From positions 555,919,716 to 555,983,715 of the forward strand of contig NC_057802.1 in assembly GCF_018294505.1 (NCBI RefSeq): DNA of 64,000 nucleotides, in the 5' to 3' direction. Source of the stretch: Triticum aestivum (lineage: Eukaryota > Streptophyta > Magnoliopsida > Poales > Poaceae). Made by a program: the position numbers and the translations under genes. Of the stretch, positions 34,967 through 46,055 are shown in pieces. Positions within the stretch are counted from its first letter, which is position 1, and each line of letters starts with the position of its first letter. The notes under the pieces are model-generated. The model saw only the letters and a list, made by a program, of their open reading frames with translations. It was not told the DNA's origin and did not search any database.

Positions 34967-35185
34967 CACTAGTACAAAAAGAGGCTTCCATACGCCCCCA
35001 TTAGTCCCCAAAATAATCGAACCGCGACAAAAGGGGTCTTTAGTCGTGGTTCGGGAGGAGACCCGCGACCAACTATCTGGGCCCAGCGCGCTCGGTCGAC
35101 AGCTGGCGGACGGGAGGGGCTTAAGGCCTTTAGTCGCGGTTGGCCAGGCCAACCGGGACTAAAGGCCCATCCCTATATATAGGAC
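34967..35185 (+). promoter_or_regulatory. left subterminal repeats and TNP2 promoter of CACTA 2
   Basis: TTTAGTCGTGGTTCGGG, TTTAGTCGCGGTTGGCC and CCAACCGGGACTAAAGG are followed by a TATA box CCCTATATATAGG at 35171-35183. TNP2 coding begins after a leader intron whose acceptor AG abuts the ATG at 35507. Confidence 0.65.
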
Positions 35186-35506
35186 TCAGCTCACTTCACT
35201 TCACTCAGCTCACTTCACAATATTCAGAAGGGGGTGGTGGGTTTGCTTTTGGTTCCTCCTATGCACACAAGGTGTTCGATGAAATGCCCGAGAGCCTGAA
35301 ACAAACATGATATGAAGTGTCCGAGCCACACTTGAGCTTTCTCATTTATTTTTCCTCCGCGATCGCGGTTAGCAACTTGAACCTTTCACGTGTCATTGAT
35401 AAAATATGCATGTGTGTAGTTCATTGTTTAATTTGTATTATTTCTAGCTAGTTAGTTTAACAAATGCATGATGGTTAATTATATACTTTATATAATAATA
35501 ATGCAG

Positions 35507-38500
35507 ATGAATCGGCAATGGATGTACGGTCCCCGACTCTCCGGCGAGTTCACTACGGGTTTGAAAGATTTCCTCGTAGTGGCAAATGCGAACAAGCAGC
35601 AAGGTTTTATTATCTGTCCATGTGCTGTCTGTAAGAATCAGAAGGGTTACTCCTCCTCAAGAGACATTCACATGCACTTGCTTCGGCACGGTTTCATGCG
35701 AAGCTATAATTGTTGGACCAAGCATGGAGAAAGAGGGGTTAGAATGGAAGAAGATGAAGAAGGGGATGATATCGATGACAACTATCATGATCATTTCGGT
35801 GATACTTTCATGGAGGATGATGCTGAAGGTGGGGAAGGGTTAGGTGAAGGTGAAGAAGAGGCACAAGATGAGCCCGCTGATTATCTTGGTCGGACCATTG
35901 CTGATGCACGGAGACGCTGCGAAACTGACAAGGATAGGGAGAATTTGGATCGCATGTTAGAGGATCACAAAAAGTCGTTGTATCCAGGATGCGATAATAG
36001 TCTGAAAAAGCTGGGCTGCACACTGGATTTGCTAAAATGGAAGGCACAGGAAGGTGTAGGTGACTCATCATTTGAAAATTTGCTGAAAATGTTGAAGAAT
36101 ATGTTTCCGAAGAATAACGAGTTGCCCGCCAGTACGTACGAAGCAAAGAAGGTTGTCTGCCCTCTAGGTTTAGAGGTTCTGAAGATACATGCATGCATTA
36201 ACGACTGCATCCTCTACCGCGGTGAATACGAGAATTTGAATGAATGCCCTGTATGCACTGCATTGTGTTATAAGATCAGAGGCGATGACCCTGGTGACGA
36301 TGTTGAGGGAGAGAAACCCAGGAAGAGGGTTCCCGCCAAGGTGATGTGGTATGCTCCTATAATACCACGGTTGAAACGTCTGTTCAGGAACAAAAAGCAT
36401 GCCAAGTCGTTGCGATGGCACAAAGAGGACCGTAAGTCCGACGGGGAGTTGAGACACACCGCTGATGGAACGCAATGGAGAAAGATCGACAGAGTGTTCA
36501 AAGATTTTGCAGCTGACGCAAGGAACATAAGATTTGGTCTAAGTACTGATGGCATGAATCCTTTTGGCGAGCAGAGCTCCAGCCATAGCACCTGGCCCGT
36601 GACTCTATGCATCTACAACCTTCCTCCTTGGTTGTGCATGAAGCGGAAGTTCATTATGATGCCAGTGCTCATCCAAGGTCCAAAGCAACCCGGGAACGAC
36701 ATCGATGTGTACCTAAGGCCATTAGTTGATGAACTTTTACAGTTGTGGGCCAGACCTGGTGTACGTGTCTGGGATGAGCACAAAGGAGAGGAATTTGACC
36801 TACGAGCGTTGCTTTTTGTAACCATCAACGATTGGCCTGCTCTCAGTAACCTTTCAGGACAGACAAATAAGGGATACAATGCATGCACGCACTGCTTACA
36901 TGAGACTGAAAGTGTACGTTTGGTTAATTGTAAGAAGAACGTGTACCTAGGTCATCGTCGATTTCTTCCCCGAAATCATAACGTAAGAAAGAAAGGCAAG
37001 CATTTCAACGGCAAGGCAGATCACCGGCCGAAGCCTGCGGAACGTACTGGTGCTGAGATATTTGATATGGTCAAGGATTTGAAAGTCATCTTTGGAAAGG
37101 GTCCTGGCAGACAATCAGTTCCGCGGGGAGTTGACAGGCACGCACCCATGTGGAAGAAGAAATCTATATTTTGGGAGCTAGAATATTGGAAAGTCCTAGA
37201 TGTCCGCTCTGCAATCGACGTGATGCATGTTACGAAGAATATTTGCGTGAACCTGCTGAGCTTCTTGGGCGTGTATGGGAAGACAAATGATACAAAGGAA
37301 GCACGGCAGGACCAGCAACTTTTGAAAGACCCAGATGACCGGCATCCGGAATGGTTTCAAGGTCGTGCCAGCTACGCTCTTACCAAAGAAGAGAAGGTCA
37401 TTTTTTTTGAATGCCTGAGCAGTATGAAGGTCCCGTCTGGCTTCTCGTCGAATATAAAGGGAATAATAAACATGGCGGAGAAAAAGTTCCAAAACCTGAA
37501 GTCTCACGACTGCCACATGATTATGATGCAATTGCTTCCGATTGCTTTGAGGGGGCTCCTACCGGAAAATGTTCGAGTAGCCATTGTGAAGCTATGTGCA
37601 TTCCTCAATGCAATCTCTCAGAAGGTAATCAATCCAGAAGATCTACCACGGTTACAGAACGATGTGGTCCAATGCCTTGTCAGTTTTGAGTTGGTGTTCC
37701 CACCATCCTTCTTCGATATTATGACGCACCTCCTGCTCCACCTAGTCGAAGAGATTTCCATTCTCGGTCCTGTATTTCTACACAATATGTTCCCCTTTGA
37801 GAGGTTCATGGGAGTATTAAAGAAATATGTTCGTAACCGTGCTAGGCCAGAAGGAAGCATCGTCAAGGGCTATGGAAATGAGGAGGTAATTGAGTTCTGT
37901 ATTGACTATGTTCCTGACCTTAAGCCGATTGGTATTCCTCAATCGCGGCACAAGGGGAGACTAAGTGGAAAAGGCACGATCGGAAGGAAATCAACGATAT
38001 GTATGGACGGTCATTCTATGACTGAAGCACACCACACAGTTCTGCAAAATTCCAGCTTGGTGGCTCCGTTCTTCGAGCAACACAAGAATATTTTACGCTC
38101 GGACAACCCGGGGAAGCCTGAATCCTAGATTAGAAAGGCCCACATGGAGACTTTTGGCAGTTGGTTGCGAAAACATTTAATGAATGACAATGATGTTGGA
38201 GATCAGCTGTACATGTTGGCCAAGAAACCATCTTCGACTATAACGATTTTCCAAGGGTACGAGATAAATGGGAATACATTTTACACCATCGCCCAAGATA
38301 AAAAGAGCACCAACCAAAACAGTGGTGTCCGGTTTGATGCAGCAACCGAGAATGGGCAAAAGGTCACATATTATGGTTACATAGAGGAGATATGGGAACT
38401 TGACTATGGACCCTCCTTTAAGGTCCCTTTGTTCCGGTGCAAATGGTTCAAGCTAACAGGAGGTGGGGTAAAGGTGGACGAGCAATACGGAATGACAATG

Positions 38501-38842
38501 GTGGATTTCAACAATCTTGGTTACCTTGACGAACCATTCGTCCTTGCCAAAGATGTCGCTCAGGTTTTTTATTTGAAGGACATGAGTAGCAAACCGAGGA
38601 AACGGAAAGATAAGAAAACGATCAGTACATCATGCGATGATCCAAAGCGCCACATTGTTCTTTCAGGGAAAAGAAACATCGTGGGAGTGGAGGACAAGAC
38701 AGACATGTCAGAAGATTATAATATGTTTGGTGAAATTCCGCCCTTCAAAGTGAACACTGACCCAAGCATTAAGTTAAATGATGAGGATGCTCCATGGATA
38801 CGGCACAATCGTAAGCAAGCAGGGACACAACGGAAGAATTGA
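35507..38842 (+). pseudogene. TNP2-type CACTA transposase with one nonsense codon
   Basis: The frame starts MNRQWMYGPRL at 35507 after ATGCAG, a likely leader-intron acceptor. It has the N-terminal CPCAVCKN motif, an acidic region, and the TNP2 core (FGLSTDGMNPFG, VTINDWPALSNLSGQ, ACTHCL, YLGHRRFLP). The C-terminal part includes YEINGNTFYTIAQDKKS. A TAG at 38126-38128 interrupts the frame, which then continues unbroken to 38842. The copy in element 1 has Trp (SDDWIT) at this place, so the lesion is TGG to TAG, one transition. Expected role by family: catalytic transposase acting in the nucleus at element ends. It shares most motifs with the element 1 protein. A stop this late would remove about 240 C-terminal residues. 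Confidence 0.87.
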
Positions 38843-38984
38843 TGTGTAATAATTTATTGTACCAAACTTTGTTGAATGGATCATGTGAATTAAAACGTAC
38901 GATGGCGAATCCGGATGATTTGTATTTGGTCGATGAACTGAATGATGTATCAAACCTTTTGTCAAACCTTCAAGGGATCGATGA

Positions 38985-39468
38985 ACTGAATTTTTTGATA
39001 TATTATTTGTATTTTTAAGATTTTAAAATGAATTAGTTTTATTTTTCTGATTTTTTTGATATATTATTTGTATTTTTAAGATTTTAAAATGAATTAGTTT
39101 TATTTTTCTGATTTTTTTGATATGTTATTTGTATTTTTAAGATTTTAAAATGAATTAGTTTTATTTTTCTGATTTTTTTGATATATAATTGTATTTTTAA
39201 GATTTTAAAATGAATTAGTTTTATTTTTCTGATTTTTTGATATATTATTTGTATTTTCAAGATTTTAAAATGAATTAGTTTTATTTTTCTGATTTTTTTG
39301 ATATATTATTTGTGTTTTTAAGATTTTAAAATGAATTAGTTTTATTTTTCTGATTTTTTCATATATTATTTGTATTTTTAAGATTTTAAAATGAATTAGT
39401 TTATTTTTCTGATTTTTTGATATATAATTGTATTTTTAAGATTTTAAAATGAATTAGTTTTATTTTAT
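38985..39468 (+). repeat. 60-bp tandem repeat, about 8 copies, after TNP2
   Basis: AT-rich units of 59-61 bp contain TTTTTAAGATTTTAAAATGA and ATTAGTTTTATTTTTCTGA. They lie between the TNP2 3' end and the internal promoter. Units differ by only a few bases, which suggests recent expansion. Confidence 0.9.
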
Positions 39469-39479
39469 ATGAAAAAGGA

Positions 39480-39700
39480 CCTTTAGTCGCGGTTCGTGAC
39501 ACGAACCGCGACTAAAGGCTCTTTCTGCGCGGGAACGAAAGCGGCGCGAAAAACGTTTAGTCCCAGTTGGGGAGGCGGACCGCGACTAAAGGTACCCTTT
39601 AGTCGCGGTTGGTGTCCCCAACCGGGACTAAAGGGTACCTTTAGTCGCGGTCCGCCTCCCCAACCGGGACTAAAGCTCTGTCTATATATACAGCACTTAG
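39480..39700 (+). promoter_or_regulatory. internal subterminal-repeat promoter of the second gene, CACTA 2
   Basis: TTTAGTCGCGGTTCGTG with its inverse at 39482-39518, and further TTTAGTCGCGGTTGGTG and CCAACCGGGACTAAAG copies, are followed by TCTATATATACAGC at 39681-39694. The order (palindromes, AACCGGGACTAAAG, TATA) is the same as at 35130-35183 before TNP2. Confidence 0.65.
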
Positions 39701-40095
39701 CATTTTCCGCCACCTCCCATTCTCCTCTCGACGCCGAAGCCCTGCCCCGACGCCGATCGACGCCGACGCCGCCAGGCTGCTGCCCCGATGCCGATCGACG
39801 CCGACGCCCTGCCCCGACGCCGACGCCCTGCCCCCAGTGAGCTCCGCCGCCCCCCACTTCCCCTGCCCTGCGCGCCGCCGCCCCGCGCCCAGTGAGCGCC
39901 GCCGCCGCCCCTGCCCTGCCCTAGCGCGCCGCCGCCACCGCCCCTGCCCTGCCCTGCCCCTGCCCGCCGCCCGCCGCCCCTGGCCCTGCCCCTTCCCGCC
40001 GCCCGCTGCCCCTGCCCGCCGCCCCTGGCCCTGCCCCTGCCCGCCGCCCGCTGCCCCTGCCTGCCGTCCTCCGCCTCCCGCCGCCGCCTGCCGTC
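39700..40095 (+). other. GC-rich leader of the TnpA/Ulp1 gene, CACTA 2
   Basis: GCCGCC and CCCTGCC repeats lie between the internal TATA box and the purine tract. Frames are open on both strands through GC bias; no motif was recognised. It parallels the GC-rich leader of CACTA-A. Confidence 0.45.
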
Positions 40096-40762
40096 CAGGA
40101 ATGGAAGAAGAAAGAAACCAAATGAAAACCAAAAAGAAAAAGGAAGAAGAAGAAAGAAACCAAAAAGAAAAAGGAAGAAGAAGAAAGAAAAAGGAAGAAG
40201 AAGAAAGAAACCAAATGAAAATGTTAAATGTTAAATGTTAAATGTGTTTCAAAAAAAGGAAGAAGAAAGAAACCAAATGAAAACCAAAAAGAAAAACAAA
40301 GAAAACAAAACAAACAGAAGAAAAGGAAAAACAAAATAAGAAAAGGAAAAGAAAAGGAAGAAGAAAAGGAAAAGAAAGGAAGAAGAAAAGGAAGAAGAAA
40401 AGGAAAAAGAAAAGGAAGAAGAAAAGGAAGAAGAAAAGGAAAAAGAAAAGGAAGAAGAAAAGGAAAAAGAAAAGGAAGAAGAAAAGGAAGAAGAAAAGGA
40501 AAAAGAAAAGGAAGAAGAAAAGGAAGAAGAAAAGGAAAAAAAGAAAGAAGAAAAGGAAGAAGAAAAGGAAAAAGAAAAGGAAGAAGAAAAGGAAGAAGAA
40601 AAGGAAGAAGAAAAGGAAAAAGAAAAGGAAGAAGAAAAGGAAGAAGAAAAGGAAAAAGAAAAGGAAGAAGAAAAGGAAGAAGAAAGGAAAACAAAATAAG
40701 AAAAGGAAGAAGAAAAGGAAGAAGAAAAGGAAAAAGAAAAGGAAAAAGAAAAGGAAAAACAA
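40095..40762 (+). repeat. polypurine (GAAAAGGAAGAA) tract in CACTA 2
   Basis: The plus strand is nearly all A and G for about 660 bp, made of AAGGAAGAAGAA and AAGGAAAAAGAA units. Because it is periodic, both strands have long low-complexity open frames that are not genes. It lies upstream of the coding start at 40880, the same relative place as the tract in CACTA-A. Confidence 0.88.
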
Positions 40763-40879
40763 AATACTTGGCAGTGCTCAATAATCTTATTTTTTAATTC
40801 CTCCTCCTCTATGTCCCCTTAATCTTATTTTTTAATTCCTTTATACTTAAAGAATTTTTACTACATGCAGGAGTGACAT

Positions 40880-43740
40880 ATGGCGGACGATAGAGCCGAG
40901 CCACTTAGGGATCCGAAGGCTGAACGTTATTTAATGGGCATCATCAACAACGAGATTCCTTATGTGCCGGGCTCAGAATATGAGCAAGAAGAGGATGTAG
41001 TCTGTTCTTTTCTGAACCTTGACGGTGGAACAGACATTGTCGATGATCAAGAAGGTGAAGGAACGGACATTGTCGACGGAGGTCAACCGTCAACAAACGA
41101 CGATCTCGAATTGCAAGTAGCAACCACCTCCGGCGAGGTATATATATACATTGAGCCTCTCGTGATACAAACTTACTAAAATGTGAATACATATGTATTA
41201 ACGCGCGCGACTCTCTTTCTTTTTTTAGCCTCGGCCGGATCGAGTACGACAAAGCGTAGCAAATCCAAGGCGATGAAAACAGGAGAAACATATGCCATTG
41301 AGTTTGTCAGTGAAACCGGCAAGCCCCTACAGCACACCTCAAAGTTTATCAACCAATGCGGAGTCGTTGTTAGAGACAACGTCCAGATCACCGTCCAGGA
41401 ATGGAAGGAGCCAAAGAAGGCACGTCTTGGTTTCAGTTTTGTCGACAAGAGAACGAAAAAGGATTGCTGGAGAAAGCTTATGGAACATTTCATTCTACCT
41501 CCGGAATACAACAAAGTCGATGAATTCGGTAACGAGGTTCCGGGTGGACGTGAGAGGAGGAGGCTAGTTAAAGAGTTCGCTCTTCAGAAGATGGGCGAAG
41601 CATTCCGGAACTTCAAGAAAAATTTAACCCGTGACTATGTCAACAAGGGCAAGACTCCGGATTTCAATGGACAACATGAGAAACTGAAAGATGATTGGCC
41701 AGAATTTGTGAGGCAAAAGCAATCGGAGCATTTCAAGGAAATATCAAAAAAAATAAGGATAATGCGAGTAAGAAAAAGTTCCATCATATTATGGGGCCAG
41801 GAGGATACCGCCTTTCGGAGCCTAGGTGGCAGAAGATGGAGGAGGACCTGAGGGTGCGAGGAATCCCTCTAGGTACAGAGGGATGGGACCCAAGGGCCAA
41901 AAGCTGGTGGTACGGGCATGGGGGATCGCTAGACCCGGAGACAGGGGTGTGTGTTCACCGGAAGAAAAAGTTTGCTCCCACCCAAGCCCTTATTGACGCA
42001 ATGACCCAAGCTCAAGAGGGCTTGATCAAGTTCAACAGAGAGAAAGACGCACTGACAACAGCCCTCGGGAATGATGAACACGGAGGACGTGTACGAGGCA
42101 AAGGCAAAGTTCCGTGGAAAGTAGGGTTTTCCCAGGACAATGACCCGTACTGTTACAGAAGCCGTAAGAGAAAGACGGACCGGGATGCAGATCTTATGGC
42201 GAAGTTTGCATCGGAACTCCATGAGTTGAAGCAGACCGTGCATGAACTAGTAAAAGAAAAATCGGCTGCAGGGCCGCATGAAGATCATGAAGCGGATCGC
42301 GGAAACCAGCAGCGGAGAAGCAGCGTGGCTTCCACGGATGCCCCGCCTGGTGCTAGTGCACCGATGATCGAGATTCGTGCACCGGAGCCTCACTACCCCG
42401 TGGATGATGTAAAGGAGATGAAAGAATGTGATCTGCATTATCCCGTGGGGAACGTTTCCACGAAGGTAGCTAGCGGCAGTGCTTTACCCTGTACACCTGG
42501 AGCACTCCACCACAACAACCCCATTGCATATGGCTATGCTCGTGTCACGGTGGAAGACATAGTCCAAGGGTTTGAGGACCTGGAGATTGACAAAGCTACA
42601 CCCGAAGGGGAGAGAAGACTTGGAGATGTCAAGCGCCAGATCATTCTATGGAAAAAGAAGTACATAGTGTTTCCAGGCGAGGCGCCAAGGCTAACAAGTC
42701 CACCCCCCTCCGATGGTGGTGGTGGTGGTGGTGGTGGCGGTGGTGGTGGTCGTGGTGGTTCACCTACACCTCCTTCACGCCATTCGACGCCGTCCCCCGA
42801 TCCACAACCTCCGGCGGGTACGACGCCCCCCAATCCTCCTCCGGCGGGTACGACGCCCCCCAATCCACCTCCGGCGAAGAAGCAGAAGCAGGCGGACAGC
42901 AAGGAAACCCGCTCCTAGACTATTAACCCGGACCCTTATGTACCTAAGACCACAAGCGTACCGGAGCCATCACTTAAGCCTCTCCTCCCAAGGCCTTGGG
43001 AACTTAGTGAAGCTAAAACCAAATTGGCCGCGTCTGCTCATTATGAGAAATGGAAGGCGGATATGAAGGCGATAAAAGAGCCTGAGCCCAAGCAAGTATT
43101 CACTGAGAAGCAAAAGAAGTGGGCTAAGGATTTTTTGACGACACCGTCCCAAGCCGAGCTGAATATGCCTGACGACTATGGACATGAACTTCGTAGGCAA
43201 GCAAAAATATTGAAGGAGGAGAAAGAAGAAAGTAAAAAAAGCGGGAAACAAGTTGACCAGCTCGGGATGCAGAATAAACAATCGATCCCCCCGCTCATAG
43301 TGAAAGCCGGTCCGGAAGAGGACCCCGAGATCATAGCAGCTGCGGCAGCACTTGGATTGACTGTAGCGAGTGCCATGAAACAAGCGTCCGAGATGGGTTT
43401 GACTCTTCGTGCCTTCTTAGGCCTTGAGGATGCGCCAGTATGTGAGATAGCATTACAATATGTGCGGAATGGGCCTCTCGTCGAGCCTGCGCGGGAAAAG
43501 AGTCTACCACCACAAATGCGAAATCTGCTACGTTGGTACAAGCAATTTCATAACATGGGCCGACAAAGAATATGTTTATGCGGATGTTACAGAGGAGCAT
43601 CACACCAAACGGTACTCTGTACAAGTTCATATGAGTGAATTGTTCCAGCTGTTCAATCTGCGTGACCTTGACAAATCTATGCTGAGTTGCTACGTTCTGT
43701 AAGTGATTTATTTCTACCTCATCTCGTTCTTCATTGCCTG

Positions 43741-43797
<57 letters not shown>

Positions 43798-44653
43798 CCT
43801 AACTATATTGTTGCGTACGCTATTATGCAGATTGAAGATTTGGGAATGCAAAATAAGAAACCTCCATGATGTTGGGTTCATTGACCCACATATCGTTAAT
43901 GGACATGTGTTACAAAATCACCCCGAAGACGTGGAGAAAGACTTGTACAAGTTTCTTAGAAAGCATCAACTCAAAAGTCATATTCTATTTCCTTACCATT
44001 TTGGGTGAGTGTTTCTCTCTTGTGCCCATTCTCTTTTGTTTACTCCATGCATGGTATGTCTAATCGATGAGTTATGCATGACTGTGCATGTAACGTGTCC
44101 GCAGGTTCCACTGGATTCTGCTAAATATTGAACTTCACACCTCCAGAGTTCTAATCATGGACTCTATGGATTCGGATCCAAAGCGTTGGGCCGACATGAG
44201 AAAAATGCTGCAAAAGTAATTATTTTCAATCATTTGAGCTCTATATCGATCGGTCTCTTTCGTTCATTTCCTAATATCAAGTAACTCATAACTCCCTTGT
44301 TCATTTAATTTTCTTTGCCCTGTAGGGTTTGGAGACGGTTCTCAGAAGAAATTGTCGGTGAATTCAAACATGAGCTAGATTTTAGAAGGTTAGTTAATGT
44401 GGATAAGCAGCCACCGGGGACCAATCTATGTGGATACTATGTTTGTGAGAACATCCGGAGACACACCTCTGAGCGGAAGGCATCGGATAGCGTGCGCAAG
44501 GCGACGGATAACTTGCGGAGGAGGCTTAGTCCAGAAGCTCGCTTCCGACCAATTCAAGATGAATTAGCAGGATTTTTCATGAGGGAAGTCATCAATCCTA
44601 AAGGAGAACACTATACCGAGGACGAAGAAATTTATATGCATACCCGAGATTGA
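40880..44653 (+). pseudogene. TnpA/Ulp1 fusion gene of CACTA 2, decayed
   Basis: Order: acidic N-terminal exon (MADDRAEPLRD, 40880-41137, donor GAG/GTATAT), then a Ptta/En/Spm-type TnpA region (41231-42915; GPGGYRLSEPRWQKMEEDL, WYGHGGSLDPETGV), a Pro/Gly-rich linker, a connecting region (QLGMQNKQSIPPL, MSELFQLFNLRDLDKSML) and C48 peptidase exons (43831-44004, 44105-44215, 44326-44653). Catalytic residues are present: His in FHWILLNI, Asp in VLIMDSMD, Gln in KQPPGTNLC, Cys in NLCGYYVCENI. Lesions: one A missing in an A8 run at 41745-41752, TAG at 42916-42918, and one extra G near 43556-43558. The first intron's phase also does not fit simply. The second half aligns with the intact gene of element 1, which lacks the TnpA region. 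Product, if any, would be truncated. Confidence 0.8.
43744..43794. repeat. (AT)n microsatellite
   Basis: About 25 AT units lie in the intron between the connecting region and the first peptidase exon of the CACTA 2 gene. Confidence 0.95.
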
Positions 44654-44929
44654 AACTTGTTCAAAGTTGTATATGGTCATCCATCCTAATTGTGTATGGA
44701 AACTTGTTCGAAGTTGTATATGGTCACCCGAGATTGAATATATATTATATATTCCTCTTGAATTCTTCTTGTTTGAAATTTCATATGCATGTATATAGTA
44801 GCGTAGAATATGTGTACTGAAACTTCATCAAAATTAAAATAAAACACAAAATAAAATATAAAAGAAATAAAACACTACAAATTAAAAAGAAACCAGGTTT
44901 AGGGGGGCTAAAACCCTAAACCTGCGGAG

Positions 44930-45181
44930 GAGGCCTTTAGTCCCGGTTAGCCACGAGAACCGGGACTAAAGGTCCTCCGCCCCGACGGACCCCTGGCGCC
45001 CACGTGGACGGGCCTTTAGTCCCGGTTAGCCACGAGAACCGGGACTAAAGCCTTTAGTCGCGGTTCGTAAGAGGCGCGACTAAAGGGGGGGGGTCTTTAG
45101 TCGCGCATATTTAGTCCCGGTTGCACAGCCGGGACTAAAGGCCTTTGCGAACCGGGACTAAAGGCCCATTTTCTACCAGTG
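44930..45181. repeat. right subterminal repeats of CACTA 2
   Basis: TTTAGTCCCGGTTAGCCACG with AGAACCGGGACTAAAG palindromes (44937-44971, 45013-45048) and TTTAGTCGCGGTTCG lie here. The right end uses CCCGG more than CGCGG, unlike the left end. The stretch 44654-44929 is AT-rich 3' spacer with no gene. Confidence 0.75.
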
Positions 45182-46055
45182 GTATTCGGACACCGTAAGT
45201 GTTCCGGAGTGTATCGGATATTTATCGGAGTACCGGAGGGGTTACCGGAACCCCCCGGGGGAATATATGGGTCATATGGGCCATGAGAGGGGAGCACACC
45301 AGCCCACAAGGGGTGGCTCGCCCCCCCCCCCCTATGGAAGGAGGTCGAGTGGGAGAAGGGAAAGAGGGGGTTCGGCCCCCCTTTCCTTCTCTCTTTCCCC
45401 TTCCCTTTTTCCCACTCCGGCAATTGTGGAAGGGGGGAGGCCGAATTGGGGAAGACCCCAAGTAGGATTCGGCCTACTTGGGGTGCCCCTGGCTGCCTCT
45501 CCTCCCCTCCCACCTATATATATGTGGGGAGGGGGGCGCCTAGAACACACAACATCAACCGTTAGCCGTGTGCGGCGCCCCCTCCACGGTTTACACCCCC
45601 GGTTATATTCTCGCGGTGCTTAGGCGAAGCCCTACCCGGATCACTTCACCATCACCGTCACCACGCCGTCGTGCTGACGGAACTCATCTACTTCCTCGAC
45701 ATCTTGCTGGATCAAGAGGACGAGGGACGTCATCGAGCTGAACGTGTGCAGAACTCGAAGGTGTCGTGCATTTGGTGCTTGATCGGTCGGAGCTAGAAGA
45801 AGTTCGACTACATCAATCGCATTGTCAAACGCTTCTGCTTACGGTCTACGAGGGTACGTGGACACACTCTCCCTCAGGTTGCTATGCATCTCCATGAATA
45901 GATCATTACGTGTGCGTAGAAATTTTTTTGTTTTCCATGCAACGTTTTCCAACAAGCCTCCCATGGTCGTGTGGGGCTAGGTCGCTCGAGCCAGCTGGCC
46001 GGGCCAAGCCTGGCTCGACGACCAGGCCATGTGTGCCATCTGTTTGGTGTTGGCC

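Larger units (their letters stand above)
34967..45181 (+). mobile_element. CACTA transposon 2, two-gene element
   Basis: The ends are CACTAGTACAAAAAGAGGC (34967) and the inverse of TTTTCTACCAGTG (to 45181), TSD GTA (34964-34966 and 45182-45184). The subterminal motif is TTTAGTCGCGGTT / AACCGCGACTAAAG with TTTAGTCCCGGTT variants at the right end. Plus-strand genes: TNP2 (35507-38842, one nonsense codon) and a TnpA/Ulp1 gene (40880-44653, several lesions). An internal subterminal-type promoter lies at 39480-39700. The 10.2-kb length fits a formerly autonomous element that is now decayed. Confidence 0.93.
33984..45954 (+). mobile_element. solo LTR, Copia-type, interrupted by CACTA 2
   Basis: The LTR starts TGAAGGAAATATTCCCTAG at 33984 and ends TTTTCCAACA at 45954. 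The TSD is GGCCT (33979-33983) against AGCCT (45955-45959), one mismatch. Without CACTA 2 it is about 1.75 kb. A TATA box (CCTATATATATG near 45511) and the C-rich U5 are plus oriented. No internal domain lies on either side, so it is a solo LTR formed by LTR-LTR recombination. The start is like the long LTRs of Triticeae Angela/Maximus-group Copia elements; the exact family is uncertain. Confidence 0.75.
33895..46055 (+). repeat. roughly 90-bp tandem duplication split by a solo LTR
   Basis: The left copy (33895-33983) and right copy (about 45976-46053) share GGCTAGGTCGCTCGAGCCAG, CTGGCCGGG, GGCTCGACGACCAGGC and ATGTGTGCCATCTGTTT, then GTGTTGGCCT. The linker CCCATGGTCGTGTGG belongs to the unit. 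The solo LTR inserted inside the left copy's end, so the duplication is older than the LTR. Confidence 0.75.

Noticed and set aside
40228..40797. Long Lys/Glu/Arg-rich open frames on both strands
   Set aside because: They are produced by a periodic purine tract; no start context, no complexity, and frames are open on both strands.
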